Shown here: piece by piece, positions 1-8,525 of the stretch
Layout of the letters: each line of letters starts with the position of its first letter
How positions within the stretch are numbered: position 1 is the stretch's first letter
Origin: Ilex aquifolium
Lineage: Eukaryota; Streptophyta; Magnoliopsida; Aquifoliales; Aquifoliaceae
DNA: 64,000 nucleotides
NCBI GenBank assembly: GCA_951799425.1
Contig: OX637405.1
Coordinates: 22,322,589 to 22,386,588, forward strand
Reading direction: 5' to 3'
Program-made: the position numbers and the translations under genes
The notes under the pieces: model-generated
What the model was told of the DNA's origin: nothing
Seen by the model: only the letters and a program-made list of their open reading frames with translations
The model's database searches: none

Positions 1-307
1 CTCCCAATATCTTTTTGGGGGAATACATTACTGATTACTGCCTACATACTCAACTAAGTGCCTTCTCAGTCAGTTCCTTCCATTACAGGTTTCACAAACG
101 AAGAAGTCTTCTGAAGAGCCGATGGAGGTGAAGAGATCATCTAAGAAGGTGGAGGAGATGACGAGCTCACTCTTGGTGTTTTTTGAATAGAACCTGGGTC
201 ATTCCAAGATTCAACCTCAGCCTTGTATTTTCTACAAGTTCTACCTTTCTTAAGATGGGCGACCTTGGCCCTTACAGCTGCAGCATCTGGAGGTATCGAG
301 CTGGAAC

Positions 308-386
308 CTGAGAAATCAAAGTAAGCAGATCATTAAAATGGGAAGAAGAAAAGGAAGAACTAAAGATGACGAAATGAGAGCCTTAC
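308..386 (-). other. Candidate intron in the Tat-1 antisense gene
   Basis: On the minus strand the segment opens with gtaagg and closes with tttctcag, 79 nt in all. The flanking coding text reads ...EDPL before it and GSSS after it. In Tat-2 a GT-AG gap of 81 nt (6815-6895) sits at the homologous place, in the same phase (after the first base of the Gly codon), between ...KEVA and GSSI. Agreement of position and phase in two diverged copies is the main support. Splicing itself is inferred. Confidence 0.65.
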
Positions 387-600
387 CAAGAGGATCTTCA
401 GCACCAAATACGAATATTGGAATTGGAGTTTCAATTCTCACCTTGGAATGACTGAACCCGAATTGAGTGAGCACTGCAGGCTTGAGAAGCTCAGAATACT
501 TCTCTCGCTAACTACTCTCCAAGCCCAACAGGACTACACTCCTCAGCACTGAGATCAGGTCGGATACATGAAAATGATAAAGAGGAAACATGGTCAGCAA

Positions 601-721
601 AATAAAATAACAAGCTATGATGCTAGACAAGGCCTTCTCAGAAGAGACTTACCTAAATTTTAATAAAATAACGAGCTATGATGCTAGACCAGGCCTTCTC
701 AAAAGGGAGTTACACAAATTT
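601..721 (-). repeat. 60-bp tandem duplication in the Tat-1 antisense gene
   Basis: Positions 601-660 and 662-721 are two near-identical 60-bp copies sharing gctatgatgctagac and ggccttctca. On the minus strand each copy contains a gtaa-type donor-like motif (near 650 and 713). The homologous stretch in Tat-2 (around 6552) holds only one copy. Confidence 0.85.
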
Positions 722-1524
722 TCAGGGGCAGACCAAGCCCGAGGTACAGGGAGTGTATCAACTGCTTCCCTGGGGTTAAACTCCCACTCTTTCCCAAAAA
801 CGAAGAAGAAAAGCTTTTTTCATCCTTTGTGGGAGCTCGGAAAGTCGGAGATCAGAACTCGGGTCTTCACCTATTTGGCTATATATATGAAGGCATCAGA
901 AGGGGTGACCTTGACATTAAAGAATTTCATAAGCAAGGGCATCGTGCGGACACCAAGCTCATTCTTCTTAAAGAAAACCAGAAGCCCTACCAAAACTCCC
1001 CAGAAATTGGGAAAAAGTTGGGCAGGACAGAAGTTGAAATGTTGAAGAACATTTTTTAGGAAGGGATGCACAGGAAACCTAACGCCATTCTCGAATGAAG
1101 CAACGAAGAAACAAACCTTCTCAGGGACTATGGTATCATACGAAATATCCACGTTTGGAGTCCAGTACTGCATACCTCTTGGAAAACCAAACCGAGCAGA
1201 AAAGACGCTCAGAAAAGGAGGGGTGACCTCGCTAAAACCTACGAGGTCTGAAACCCGGGGAACGACCTTTGTGTCCCTAGCACAACCAGAAGTCCCAACT
1301 CCGCTCATCCTGGACTTCCCTTGTAGAGAGTTCTTAGATCTAGGAACAGGGCTGGACAACGGTAGAGGGACCTCTGCCTCCTCCTCGACATCGATAGAAT
1401 CGACACCAAGAAAATTATCTATCTCATCACCCCCGTCCCCCAGGTCATCCTCCTCTAGTTCAGGAGACCTATTGCCCATGGCAAGGGAGATGAATGAAAC
1501 AGTGGCTACAGAAGATGTGGACAT

Positions 1525-2237
1525 GGTAGGATAGGAGAAATGAAGGTTAAAAGAAGTGTAAAGGGGAGGAACGCTGGTAAAACAGTCCTTGAGAGCCCAG
1601 GGGTCAAGACACCAACAGCCAAAAAGAAAAATTCTAGCAATGGAATAAGGGTCCAAAAGGAGAGGAAGGAATGATAAGGAATGACCTCGATTCCTAAAGT
1701 AACAGAAACAGAAAGTCCATAAATGGAATAACCAGCTCGAATTCGAGGGATCTAGAATGCATAAGAAGCCCGAAAAGAAGAAAAGGAATAACGAGGTAGA
1801 TGACATACCTAATCAAAAGCAATCAACGATCGAATACCCGAAGTAAACTCGAAAATGGGAACAAGCCAGCAACGCAGGTGCTCCAGAGTAAATTTGGGCA
1901 CGTTTCGGTGAAACCCTAGGTCACCGGAAAATTGGGAAAGATGGAATAACAAAGGAAAAGGAAAGAAAGAAAAATATGGAGAAGAAGGCGAAGAGAATTC
2001 GAAATGATGAAGAATGCGGTTTCGTCAACTGGTGTGTTTAAGGCAAGTGTACGGACAGACACGTGGAGCTAGGGGATAAACAAACGTGCGTGAGAAATGA
2101 GGCGAAGCAACTCATTGCACGCTTATAACGCCGTAGAAATTCAAGAATGTCCCATCGTGCAAATCCTGAGGGCAAACCAGGTTAACCTCATTCACCCAAC
2201 TCAGAGGTTAGCCCCAGCTCAAGTAACTCACCTGACT
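1525..2237 (-). other. Leader and upstream region of the Tat-1 antisense gene
   Basis: Nothing recognisable is coded between the antisense start and the polypurine tract. On the minus strand a candidate leader intron runs from 1808 (ag|gtatgt) to 1694 (ttactttag), 115 nt. Tat-4 has a matching GT-AG pair at 51240-51359 and Tat-2 keeps the donor-like ctag|gtacgc at 5485. I see no convincing TATA box for the antisense transcript. Confidence 0.5.
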
Positions 2238-2257
2238 GAGGGCTGGCGGGCAATTTA
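2238..2257 (+). promoter_or_regulatory. Polypurine tract of Tat-1
   Basis: A purine-rich run (gagggctggcggg) ends a few bases before the 3' LTR. Tat-2 has the reverse complement (gttgccccccagcc) right after its left LTR, and Tat-4 has gttgccccccaatcc. This is the expected plus-strand primer site. Confidence 0.7.
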
Positions 2258-2846
2258 TGATACCCTAGAATTTGCCAAAGGTTGAACTCGAGAGTCAGCT
2301 CAGACTTCCCCAGCTCAGACACGCAGCCCGCCCTTGATTACGAGGAAGCTCCATTTAGACACCTCTTCTCCTGCAGTTACACCTCTACCAGTGCGGCATA
2401 AATGACAGGTGGCTTCCACCCCAAGTGCCACACAAACCGTAATAGTCGAATATCTAGGCAAAGAAGCCGCAACTACCTCAGCACTCACCACAACCATTGC
2501 ACAATAGGTGCAACCGTTACAATAGGTAGGCAGAAATCACGCAATCGATCAGGCGAGACCTTGGGCCAACTATAAATATGAGGCATTGACCTCTCAAAAA
2601 GTACACAAGCAATTGTAATTAGAAAAATGCTCTGTAATGTCATTTCTTTTCAATATAAGCCCTAGGAGCACGAGACTCCCTTAAAGAGTGGATTAGCCAA
2701 ACTCCCGAGCTGGTGAACCACTATAAACTCTCCATGTGTTAATCCCTTTTCCCTTGTTCGAATCTTAGGAGCCTAGGAGTTCAGACTGAGTTACTCAGTA
2801 CCCATCAATCTCTTACCTCTGTTCCATTGTGTTACATACATCATCA
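2258..2846 (+). repeat. 3' LTR of Tat-1 (589 bp)
   Basis: The LTR starts tgataccc and ends acatcatca. Text in the middle is clearly shared with the Tat-3 LTR (34177-34777), including gagctggtgaaccactata and gcacgagactccctt. A TATA box (tataaatatg) sits at 2571-2580. Only this LTR is in the window, so no LTR-pair age can be given. Confidence 0.85.
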
Positions 2847-3534
2847 ATATGAAATAAACACAATCTAACTGATTTAACTAAAATTAAACTAACATCCTAA
2901 ACATAAAAGTAAATTTCTAAAACATGAACTGGAAAGTAAATAGAAAGGTAGAGAGTGCAAGTTAGACGAATGCAGGAGACTCTAGCTGACTAAGTTGACG
3001 ATTATGGGCCACCACCAGATCTCTTCCCAAGTATCCTCAGGATATCTCTCTATGGTTCTCCTTATACTTGGTTATCATTTGCTCAAATTGAGTCATCCCT
3101 GTCTCGAGACTCAACAAAATCTGCCTATCAGTCCGATCATCTACTGGGATATACGGCTGCTGCTCCTCCTGCTGCTACTGTGGCTCTTCAAGTGGCTGAA
3201 AATCTGCACCTCCTAAAAACTAGTCTTCTTGTGGCTCGGGTGGTATTTCTTGATGTACCCCTGCCTGGATTCCATGGCTCTTTTTTAAAGACGTCTTGTC
3301 AAGGGGTGCCAGATGCTCGACAATAGGCCATGATGGATCTAAAATCATTCCCTTCTATCTACACAATTCAGATACTAAAATAGCAAAAGGAAGTAAGGGT
3401 TTTTTTTTATTTTCCACTGTCATTATCATTTGATCCATAATCAGAGTCGACAGGTCAATAGTATGTCCCATTCCAAAAGAGTACAGGAAATATGATTTCT
3501 CAATGAAGACTTTATTGTAAAACAAGCAAATTTA
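2847..3534 (-). mobile_element. Ath-1: fragment of an Athila-type second ORF, antisense
   Basis: Read on the minus strand, this stretch resembles the C-terminal half of the second ORF of Ath-2 (14834-15920). FGMGHTIDL aligns with AMGTGKSIDL, a following KKPLLPFA with KKPSLPFA, and IPVDDRTDRQILLSL with TDPRTDRQILFELL. It is an old fragment with several breaks and no LTR visible. The right edge at about 3534 is set by the next element and is approximate. Confidence 0.6.
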
Positions 3535-3818
3535 TGTAGGTGCAAATAACTAACTCAAACAAATTAAGAGATAGAAAAGCAATACTGAAAGTTAGAGAGA
3601 AATGGAAAGATATTTATCATCCGGTGTGTTCTTCATTAAAAAATGTAAGGCCGATTTATATGGCAAAACAAATAGCCTTCTTGCATTGTCAGTAGAAGGA
3701 TGGGGGACTCTCATACCCATTAAATGTGGTAACTATTTGTGTATTGTATGGTCATGTCCAAGTACTATTTGCTACTATTTATGTATAGTAGTCATCTAAA
3801 TTAATAGTATTTACAACA
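3535..3818 (-). repeat. 3' LTR of Cop-1 (about 284 bp)
   Basis: The right edge is well placed: the minus strand reads caagggggag then tgttgtaaatactatt, a polypurine tract followed by an LTR start. The left edge (tgtaggtgc at 3535) is a guess from the TG...CA rule. A TATA-like ccatataaatcgg lies near 3660 on the minus strand. Confidence 0.55.
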
Positions 3819-4205
3819 CTCCCCCTTGCATGACTATTTACATAACACTAGGGTCAAAAATCCAATTTTGATAAAATTGTTGGGATCCTAAGCATTGTTT
3901 TGTTAAAAACCTTGCTAAGTAAAACCTAGTGGGAAAAACCTTAGAGAAGGAAAAGGAGTACAAGACTCCCCCTGTTGAAGGCATCCATTTAAAATGATGA
4001 TTATTCAGCTTGATAGATCTTTGAGATGCCGCATTCCGATGTGGTTCACCAATTTCTGGAAAGTTGTCAGTGGGAGTGCTTTAGTGAATAAATCTACCAG
4101 ATTTTCAGTCGAATGAATTTGTTGAACATTAATATCACAATTTTTCTCTAATTTTTGTGTTTAAAAGAATTTTGATCCAATTGTTCCCAGAAAATTCACT
4201 AGAAA
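3535..4205 (-). mobile_element. Cop-1: 3' end of a Ty1-copia element
   Basis: On the minus strand the end of RNase H is readable (NCDINVQQIHS, then ENLVDLFTKALP and MRHLKDL), a signature of Tnt1/TAR-like copia elements. A short 3' untranslated part holds two purine-rich gggggag tracts, and the 3' LTR follows to the left. Everything 5' of RNase H is missing: at about 4200 the text changes abruptly to the oppositely oriented Cop-2. Broken, and lacking most of its length. Confidence 0.75.
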
Positions 4206-4437
4206 TAGGAAAGCACCCTCACATCTGCAAGACTTCATTTGTTAGCAGGCCTCCTCACTTCCTCGTTCACAGGAGTTGAACAAGGATAAGGTACATATAA
4301 ATTCAGGTACTCCTTCTCCTTTATGTGTTATATTATCTTATCATAAACTGTCAAGTAATCATAAAGCCTTTGTCACTTCTATTTCAACACACACCGAGCC
4401 TAGTTACTGCCAACAAACTCAAAAATGTGTTGAGTGG
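4206..4437 (+). mobile_element. Cop-2, left piece: copia segment before reverse transcriptase
   Basis: Plus-strand text such as KAPSHLQDFIC, LSYHKLSSNHKAF and ISTHTEPSSY is the conserved linker that precedes reverse transcriptase in Ty1-copia elements. The segment stops at agtgg (4433-4437). The same copia continues after the second agtgg at 28322, so Tat-2 inserted here. The left edge meets Cop-1 head-on at about 4200, and all of gag, protease and integrase are gone. Confidence 0.75.
4433..4437. repeat. Target site duplication of Tat-2, left copy (agtgg)
   Basis: The 5-mer agtgg lies directly before the left LTR of Tat-2 and recurs directly after its right LTR at 28322-28326. A perfect 5-bp duplication at both ends shows one insertion event into Cop-2. 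Confidence 0.92.
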
Positions 4438-5113
4438 TGATGGCATTATTCTATCGAGGACGAGCAGAGCGTATAGATGTGTGAGATCAAGTGCGCATGT
4501 CTGAGCTACAAGGCCCGTGCAAGTTGCTGATAAATGCTTAGGGAATTGAGGAAATGGAGATGTACACAATCAAATTATAGTGGTTCACCGGCCTGGGAGC
4601 TCGGCTAGTCCACTCTTCAATGGTTGCGTTGGGTGTATTACAGTGCAGTGTGGAGGAAATTAGGGTTCTTCCTGGCTCTATCGTCTCTAGGGTTCCTCAC
4701 TCCCTCTAATTGGAGGCTTACCCTGCTTTTATAGCCTCTTGCTTACCTCTAACTCGGATTTACTTCCTATAATCATGGGATCCTTCCACCTTACTCTCCC
4801 CAATGGAGGAGTTACCTAATCTCCATAGGGCTGGTTCAGTGGACTTTTCCCGAGATCTTTGCTTTCCATCCGTAGGATCCTCCTTAAGCTTTGGAGAGGA
4901 TCTCGGTTGGTTAAGGGTTTTGTGCCTTGAATTCAGCTTGGCTATTGCTTCGGAGGTGTTTGCTATCATCTAGCTGTCCCCTCATCGTTTCCCATATTAC
5001 CTCACTTGGGGGAGCTTTAATTTTGGTTTGACGAGCTCTGCGTGCCTTACCTGACCTCCTGAGCTGAGTTCATTTCTTGGGCTCGTGCTTAGGGTTTATT
5101 TTAGGTATCATCA
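4438..5113 (-). repeat. 3' LTR of Tat-2 (676 bp)
   Basis: The plus strand reads tgatgg...gtatcatca and matches 27618-28321 over its whole length, except that it lacks about 26 bp present near 27803-27835 of the other LTR. On the minus strand a TATA box lies at 4727-4733 (ctataaaagc). Confidence 0.93.
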
Positions 5114-5752
5114 GTTGCCCCCCAGCCCTTGACTCAAGCGAGCTTGGGCAGGGGCTGAGCTATTTTTAAACCAAGCTAGACCTGCGCGTGGCTGACCTTG
5201 GCTTGCACATGATTGAAGCCTTTTGACGGTTTGCAGTAATCATGGCTTTCCTCGATTCTCGTGCACATTTCAGCCCACGTTTATTAAGCTTTAAATGCAT
5301 AAACGGCTGTCTGAACCGTCTCCTCTCACTATTCGACTTCTTTTCCCGCGATTCCAGATTTCCCGGCTTGAAGCTTTCTGACTCTTGCTCAAAACCGAGT
5401 CCTTTGTGTTTGACTTGAGGATCCGCAGTGCTCCCTTCCTTCAATTTCGCTATGGATTGTTGTTCGTTTCTCTTCCCTAGCTAGGTACGCTTTTTCTGCC
5501 CCCTTTTCATCTTTTCTCGTTCTGGATCCCTTGAATTCGAGGTGGTTATTGCATTTCTGGGTTCATAGGTTCTTTTACTTCTGGTCCTGTAACTGTTGCT
5601 TGTCTCCTCTTCCTCATTTCGTGGATTGGAGTTCTATTGTGCACATACTTGCTGTTGGAAGCTATTGTGCTGACCCTAGGGTTATTAGGGAGTGTTTGAC
5701 TGGTGTTTCTCCTCTCTATCGTTCCTTTGATCTTCCTTTTTCCTGCCCAAAC
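5114..5752 (+). other. Polypurine tract and leader of the Tat-2 antisense gene
   Basis: The first bases (gttgccccccagcc) are the reverse complement of the polypurine tract for the minus-strand element. The rest is the upstream region of the antisense gene. A donor-like ctag|gtacgc at 5485 matches the start of the candidate leader intron in Tat-4 (51240) and Tat-1 (1808), but a matching acceptor is not obvious here. Confidence 0.6.
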
Positions 5753-6551
5753 ATGTATGCCTCTTCTGGAGCCACTTGCTCCTCTGTTTCTCTCTCAGAA
5801 GGTAGGTCTGCCGAGAAGGAGACTGAATTAGGGGAGGTGGGTGACGAAATCGACAATTTCCCCGGTGTTGATGTTGTTGACTCCGAGGTCAATACCGAGG
5901 AGCTTCCCTTATCGTCTTCTCCTATGCCCCCCAAGCCTAACAAAGGCAAGGGAAAAGTCAGTGGGGTTGGGGTCTCTGGTGGTACTTCATACCTAGTAGC
6001 TGCCCTAAAGCATGCCGAGCTCGTGGGCCCTAGCAAGGTCGACCCTTCCTTTGTGAAGATTTTCATTGCCCGCTATGGGTTTCCTGCTGGTGTCCAGCCC
6101 TGGTGTCCAGACAGCTCCACTCTTTATGTTGCCAAAGTTCATAAGATGGTTTGTTTCTTTGAGGTCGCATTTGAGAATGGTCTTCGCTTTCCTCTGCACC
6201 CTTTTATCAAGAACGTTTTGCAATATTTCAACGTTTGTCCCTCTCAGCTTTCTCCTAACTTCTGGGGTGTTCTGGTGGGTCTTCTGGTCTTCTTTAAGGA
6301 CCAAAACCTCGGGGTTCCCAACATTTCCCTGCTCTTGGACTTTTTAAACGTCAAGCTGACCTCTTCTGAGGGCTTCTTGTATATCTCCAAGCGAGCCAAA
6401 GCTAGGCAGATCATCTCTCATATTCCGTCCTCCCACAAACACTGGAAATAACGTTTCTTCTTTGTTGGGGGCACCAACTGGGAATACAACCCTGCTGATA
6501 GAACGGACACTCTTGGTATTCCCAAGGCCTGGACTATTCCAGAGAACTTGG

Positions 6552-6631
6552 GTGAGTCCTTGCTTGAGTTAACTGATTTCTGTTTTGAGAATCATAAGTT
6601 TCTGACTCTGCTCCGCTTTCGTTGTATTTAG
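6552..6631 (+). other. Candidate first internal intron of the Tat-2 antisense gene
   Basis: An 80-nt gap opens with gtgagt and closes with tatttag. It falls after the first base of a codon (TTG G|). Tat-1 shows a gtaact donor-like site at the same codon position, but its far side is altered. Less secure than the second intron. Confidence 0.5.
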
Positions 6632-6814
6632 GCACCCGACCTGAGCTTAGCGCAGAGGACGAGGAGGTAAGGTTGAAATTGATCAAGTGTGACCCGCGAA
6701 GGTACCCCGAGCTTATCCAACCCTGGGTTCTGGTTGAGAGAGGATTTAGTCCTCCTGGGATAACGATAGAAGCCCCGCCTCCCATTTCTGTTGTCATACC
6801 TAAAGAAGTAGCAG

Positions 6815-6895
6815 GTATCCTTTTTCCAATAGGTTGCGCTGCCTTCCTTCCTACTTCCTCATATATGCGTAACTGGCTTGGCTCAGATCTTCCAG
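6815..6895 (+). other. Candidate second internal intron of the Tat-2 antisense gene
   Basis: An 81-nt gap opens with gtatcc and closes with cttccag. Position and phase match the 79-nt gap at 308-386 (minus) in Tat-1, with GSS coded directly after both. Confidence 0.65.
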
Positions 6896-7269
6896 GGTCT
6901 TCCATAATGAGGTCCACTTCCGAAGAACTTCAAGCCAAAGTCGAGCTATTGAAAAAGAGTGGGAAAGGCAGCAAACGCAAGGCTCAAGTCGGCTCTGGAA
7001 GCGGCCCCGCTACCAGGGCTAAAGTCCCAAGGTTGGGGGTGCCCCCTAGCCAGGAGGCTTTTAACGCTCAGAGCTCCCTTGAGCACATGAGGGAGGAGTA
7101 TAGCACCATCAATGAGGCGAATGGTAAGCTTTGTGAGGATCTTGAGGTGCAGAAAGACCTGGTCAAGCAGAGGGATGGTGAGATTGCAGAGTTGAGGGAT
7201 GAAGCCACCACCTTGTGGGCCTCTGGATGGGTTGCCTTTTAGCGCAAGGCCTCCAAGACCTTCCCAGAT

Positions 7270-7274
7270 ATGGA
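7270..7274. repeat. Target site duplication of Ath-2, left copy (atgga)
   Basis: atgga precedes the left LTR, and the same 5-mer follows the right LTR at 18864-18868. Confidence 0.92.
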
Positions 7275-7478
7275 TGATTAAGGCCGAATAATCACACTTA
7301 TTATTAGGAATGATTGATATTTTAATTGTAAAAGTGTGATAAATATAAGAGTTTATCCAAGTTTGGGCGTTATGCTATTAAATGTTGATTTGTGATAACT
7401 TGCAGGACAAAAGCATAATTTTGGAGTTAAATTATGGAAAGACCAAGCGTAGCTCAAAGGAAAACACACTAGATCACG

Positions 7479-7580
7479 CGTCCGGACGGAAGAAGAATAC
7501 GCGTCCGGACGCGAGTGGCAGAAAGGCAACGAACTCACTAGAAGTTGCGTCCGGACGGAAGATAAACACGCGTCCGGACG
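7479..7580. repeat. Four CGTCCGGACG palindromes upstream of the Ath-2 TATA box
   Basis: Four perfect 10-bp palindromes lie in about 100 bp, arranged as two pairs (12-13 bp between copies in a pair), about 70 bp upstream of the TATA box. They are GC-rich islands in an AT-rich LTR. The right LTR has the same set with one copy altered. The motif returns eight times at 14468-14718. Confidence 0.9.
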
Positions 7581-7646
7581 CGTGTCGAAGATCTGCTGAT
7601 GCCAGACTTAGAATTTTGACGAGAATCAATCTCTTTTCTAGGGGAT

Positions 7647-7653
7647 TATAAAT
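7647..7653 (+). promoter_or_regulatory. TATA box of the Ath-2 5' LTR
   Basis: tataaat followed by acc, about 70 bp downstream of the palindrome cluster. The 3' LTR copy is at 18161-18167. The same ten bases, tataaatacc, recur at 14731 before the second ORF. Confidence 0.75.
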
Positions 7654-8353
7654 ACCAATTGAAGACTTTGTAAGGGCATCTTTTTTCCATTCTTTTTGCT
7701 CACGAATTCTTGGTGTATTTTGCAATTCTTTTATGGCCGGCTAGAAGGCTAAGCTAGGGCTAGGGAAAACCTCTCAGTGAAGTACGGTATTTTTATAGAC
7801 TTTGTAATTAATGATTTATGTTATTGTGTTAATCTATTTTCTAATCTTTTAGCAAAGTCTTTATTCTGTAAAAACTCCTGAGTTGTTGTGCCACGTACAT
7901 CGATTGCTTGAGTTTCCCTGCGAATAAATGACTGGTTATTCCACGCTTGAAGTGTTAGCATTGTTTCATAAAATAATATGATTAATGTATTATTCAGGTT
8001 TCTGAATAATCCTTTGATCATAACTTTTGGCCTCATGACTTGATTTGTTATTTGGGTTAACCGACATTTAATTCCTTTTTCAAATTAAGCCCCAAGTCTT
8101 TTATTATTACCGTATGGAATTGAGAGGGAGTACCTAATGCTCTAGTATTTTTATTACTGATTTTAATCATCCAAGTCAACTGTTTTCAATCAAAACTCTT
8201 CAAACAAACTTTTTATTTTTTTTTATTTTTAGTATTTGTGTGATTGTTTACTTGTTACAATTCCTTGTGGATTCGACCTCGGACTTCCGAGAATATATAT
8301 TACTCTGCTCAACCTACGCTTGGGTTTACACTTTTAAAGTTGAAGCATGTTTT

Positions 8354-8371
8354 TGGCGCCGTTGCCGGGGA
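8354..8371 (+). promoter_or_regulatory. Primer binding site of Ath-2
   Basis: tggcgccgttgccgggga lies six bases after the LTR end. This is the familiar plant Athila primer site for minus-strand DNA synthesis. Confidence 0.9.
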
Positions 8372-8525
8372 ATTGAAAAAAAAAACAAGGAGCCATCGCA
8401 TCTTTTGAGGTTTTCGGTATTTGCGATTCATCGGAGAACCGGTAACTTCGTTCCAATTTCTTGTATTTTCTGGCATTTTATTTATTTTTCGTTATTTATT
8501 TATTTAGATTTCGATTTTATTTAGT

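Larger units (their letters stand above)
70..1524 (-). pseudogene. Antisense accessory gene of Tat-1 (Transposase_28-like domain)
   Basis: The gene runs against the element's own transcription. The start is placed at the Met of MSTSSVATVSF (cat at 1522-1524) because Tat-2 (MYASSGAT at 5753) and Tat-4 (MSASSEAT at 51529) begin alike. An acidic stretch follows (EEDDLGDGGDEIDNF), then a conserved block with HPFLKNVLQ and FPNFWGVLVGLLVFF. From memory this matches Pfam Transposase_28, 'putative gypsy type transposon', of unknown biochemical role. A downstream Lys-rich stretch is homologous to the segment after 6895 in Tat-2. GT-AG introns are suggested at 1694-1808 (leader) and 308-386. About one or two breaks seem present. 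No reaction or partner can be assigned. Confidence 0.65.
1..2846 (+). mobile_element. Tat-1: 3' part of a Tat/Retand-type Ty3-gypsy element
   Basis: This is the right-hand end of a plus-strand Ty3-gypsy element whose gag-pol and 5' LTR lie beyond the left edge. What remains is an antisense accessory gene (about 70-1524, minus), a polypurine tract and the 3' LTR (2258-2846). The family is recognised because the same antisense gene, the same LTR ends (tgat...atcatca) and similar LTR text recur in Tat-2, Tat-3 and Tat-4 of this window, where the dual RNase H typical of the Tat lineage is also visible. It is a fossil; the visible part seems to have a small number of breaks. The target duplication cannot be tested because the left end is missing. 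Confidence 0.85.
5753..7274 (+). pseudogene. Antisense accessory gene of Tat-2, part before the Athila insertion
   Basis: Start chosen at MYASSGAT (5753), the point where three copies agree, although an open frame extends up to 5531. An acidic segment comes first, then the Transposase_28-like core (HPFIKNVLQ, SPNFWGVLVGLLVFF, about 6200-6300) and a Trp-rich stretch (NWEYNPAD, about 6478). After 6896 comes a Lys-rich, then coiled-coil-like segment (about 7050-7240). Two GT-AG gaps (6552-6631 and 6815-6895) lie where the homologous frame changes. Ath-2 interrupts the gene at 7274, and text of the same gene resumes at 18864. Function unknown; one or two breaks. Confidence 0.7.
7275..8347 (+). 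repeat. 5' LTR of Ath-2 (1,073 bp)
   Basis: Starts tgattaaggccg and ends gttgaagca. It holds four palindromes CGTCCGGACG (7479-7488, 7502-7511, 7548-7557, 7571-7580) and then a TATA box at 7647-7653, so U3 is about 400 bp. The remainder is AT-rich R/U5. Confidence 0.96.

Noticed and set aside
617-1045. Plus-strand open frame opposite the Tat-1 antisense gene
   Set aside because: Shadow of the minus-strand gene and of the 60-bp duplication; no domain.
5531-5752. Upstream extension of the Tat-2 antisense frame as its true start
   Set aside because: The extension is not shared as protein with Tat-1 and Tat-4, while all three align from the internal M(S/Y)xSS. It also overlaps the candidate leader-intron region.
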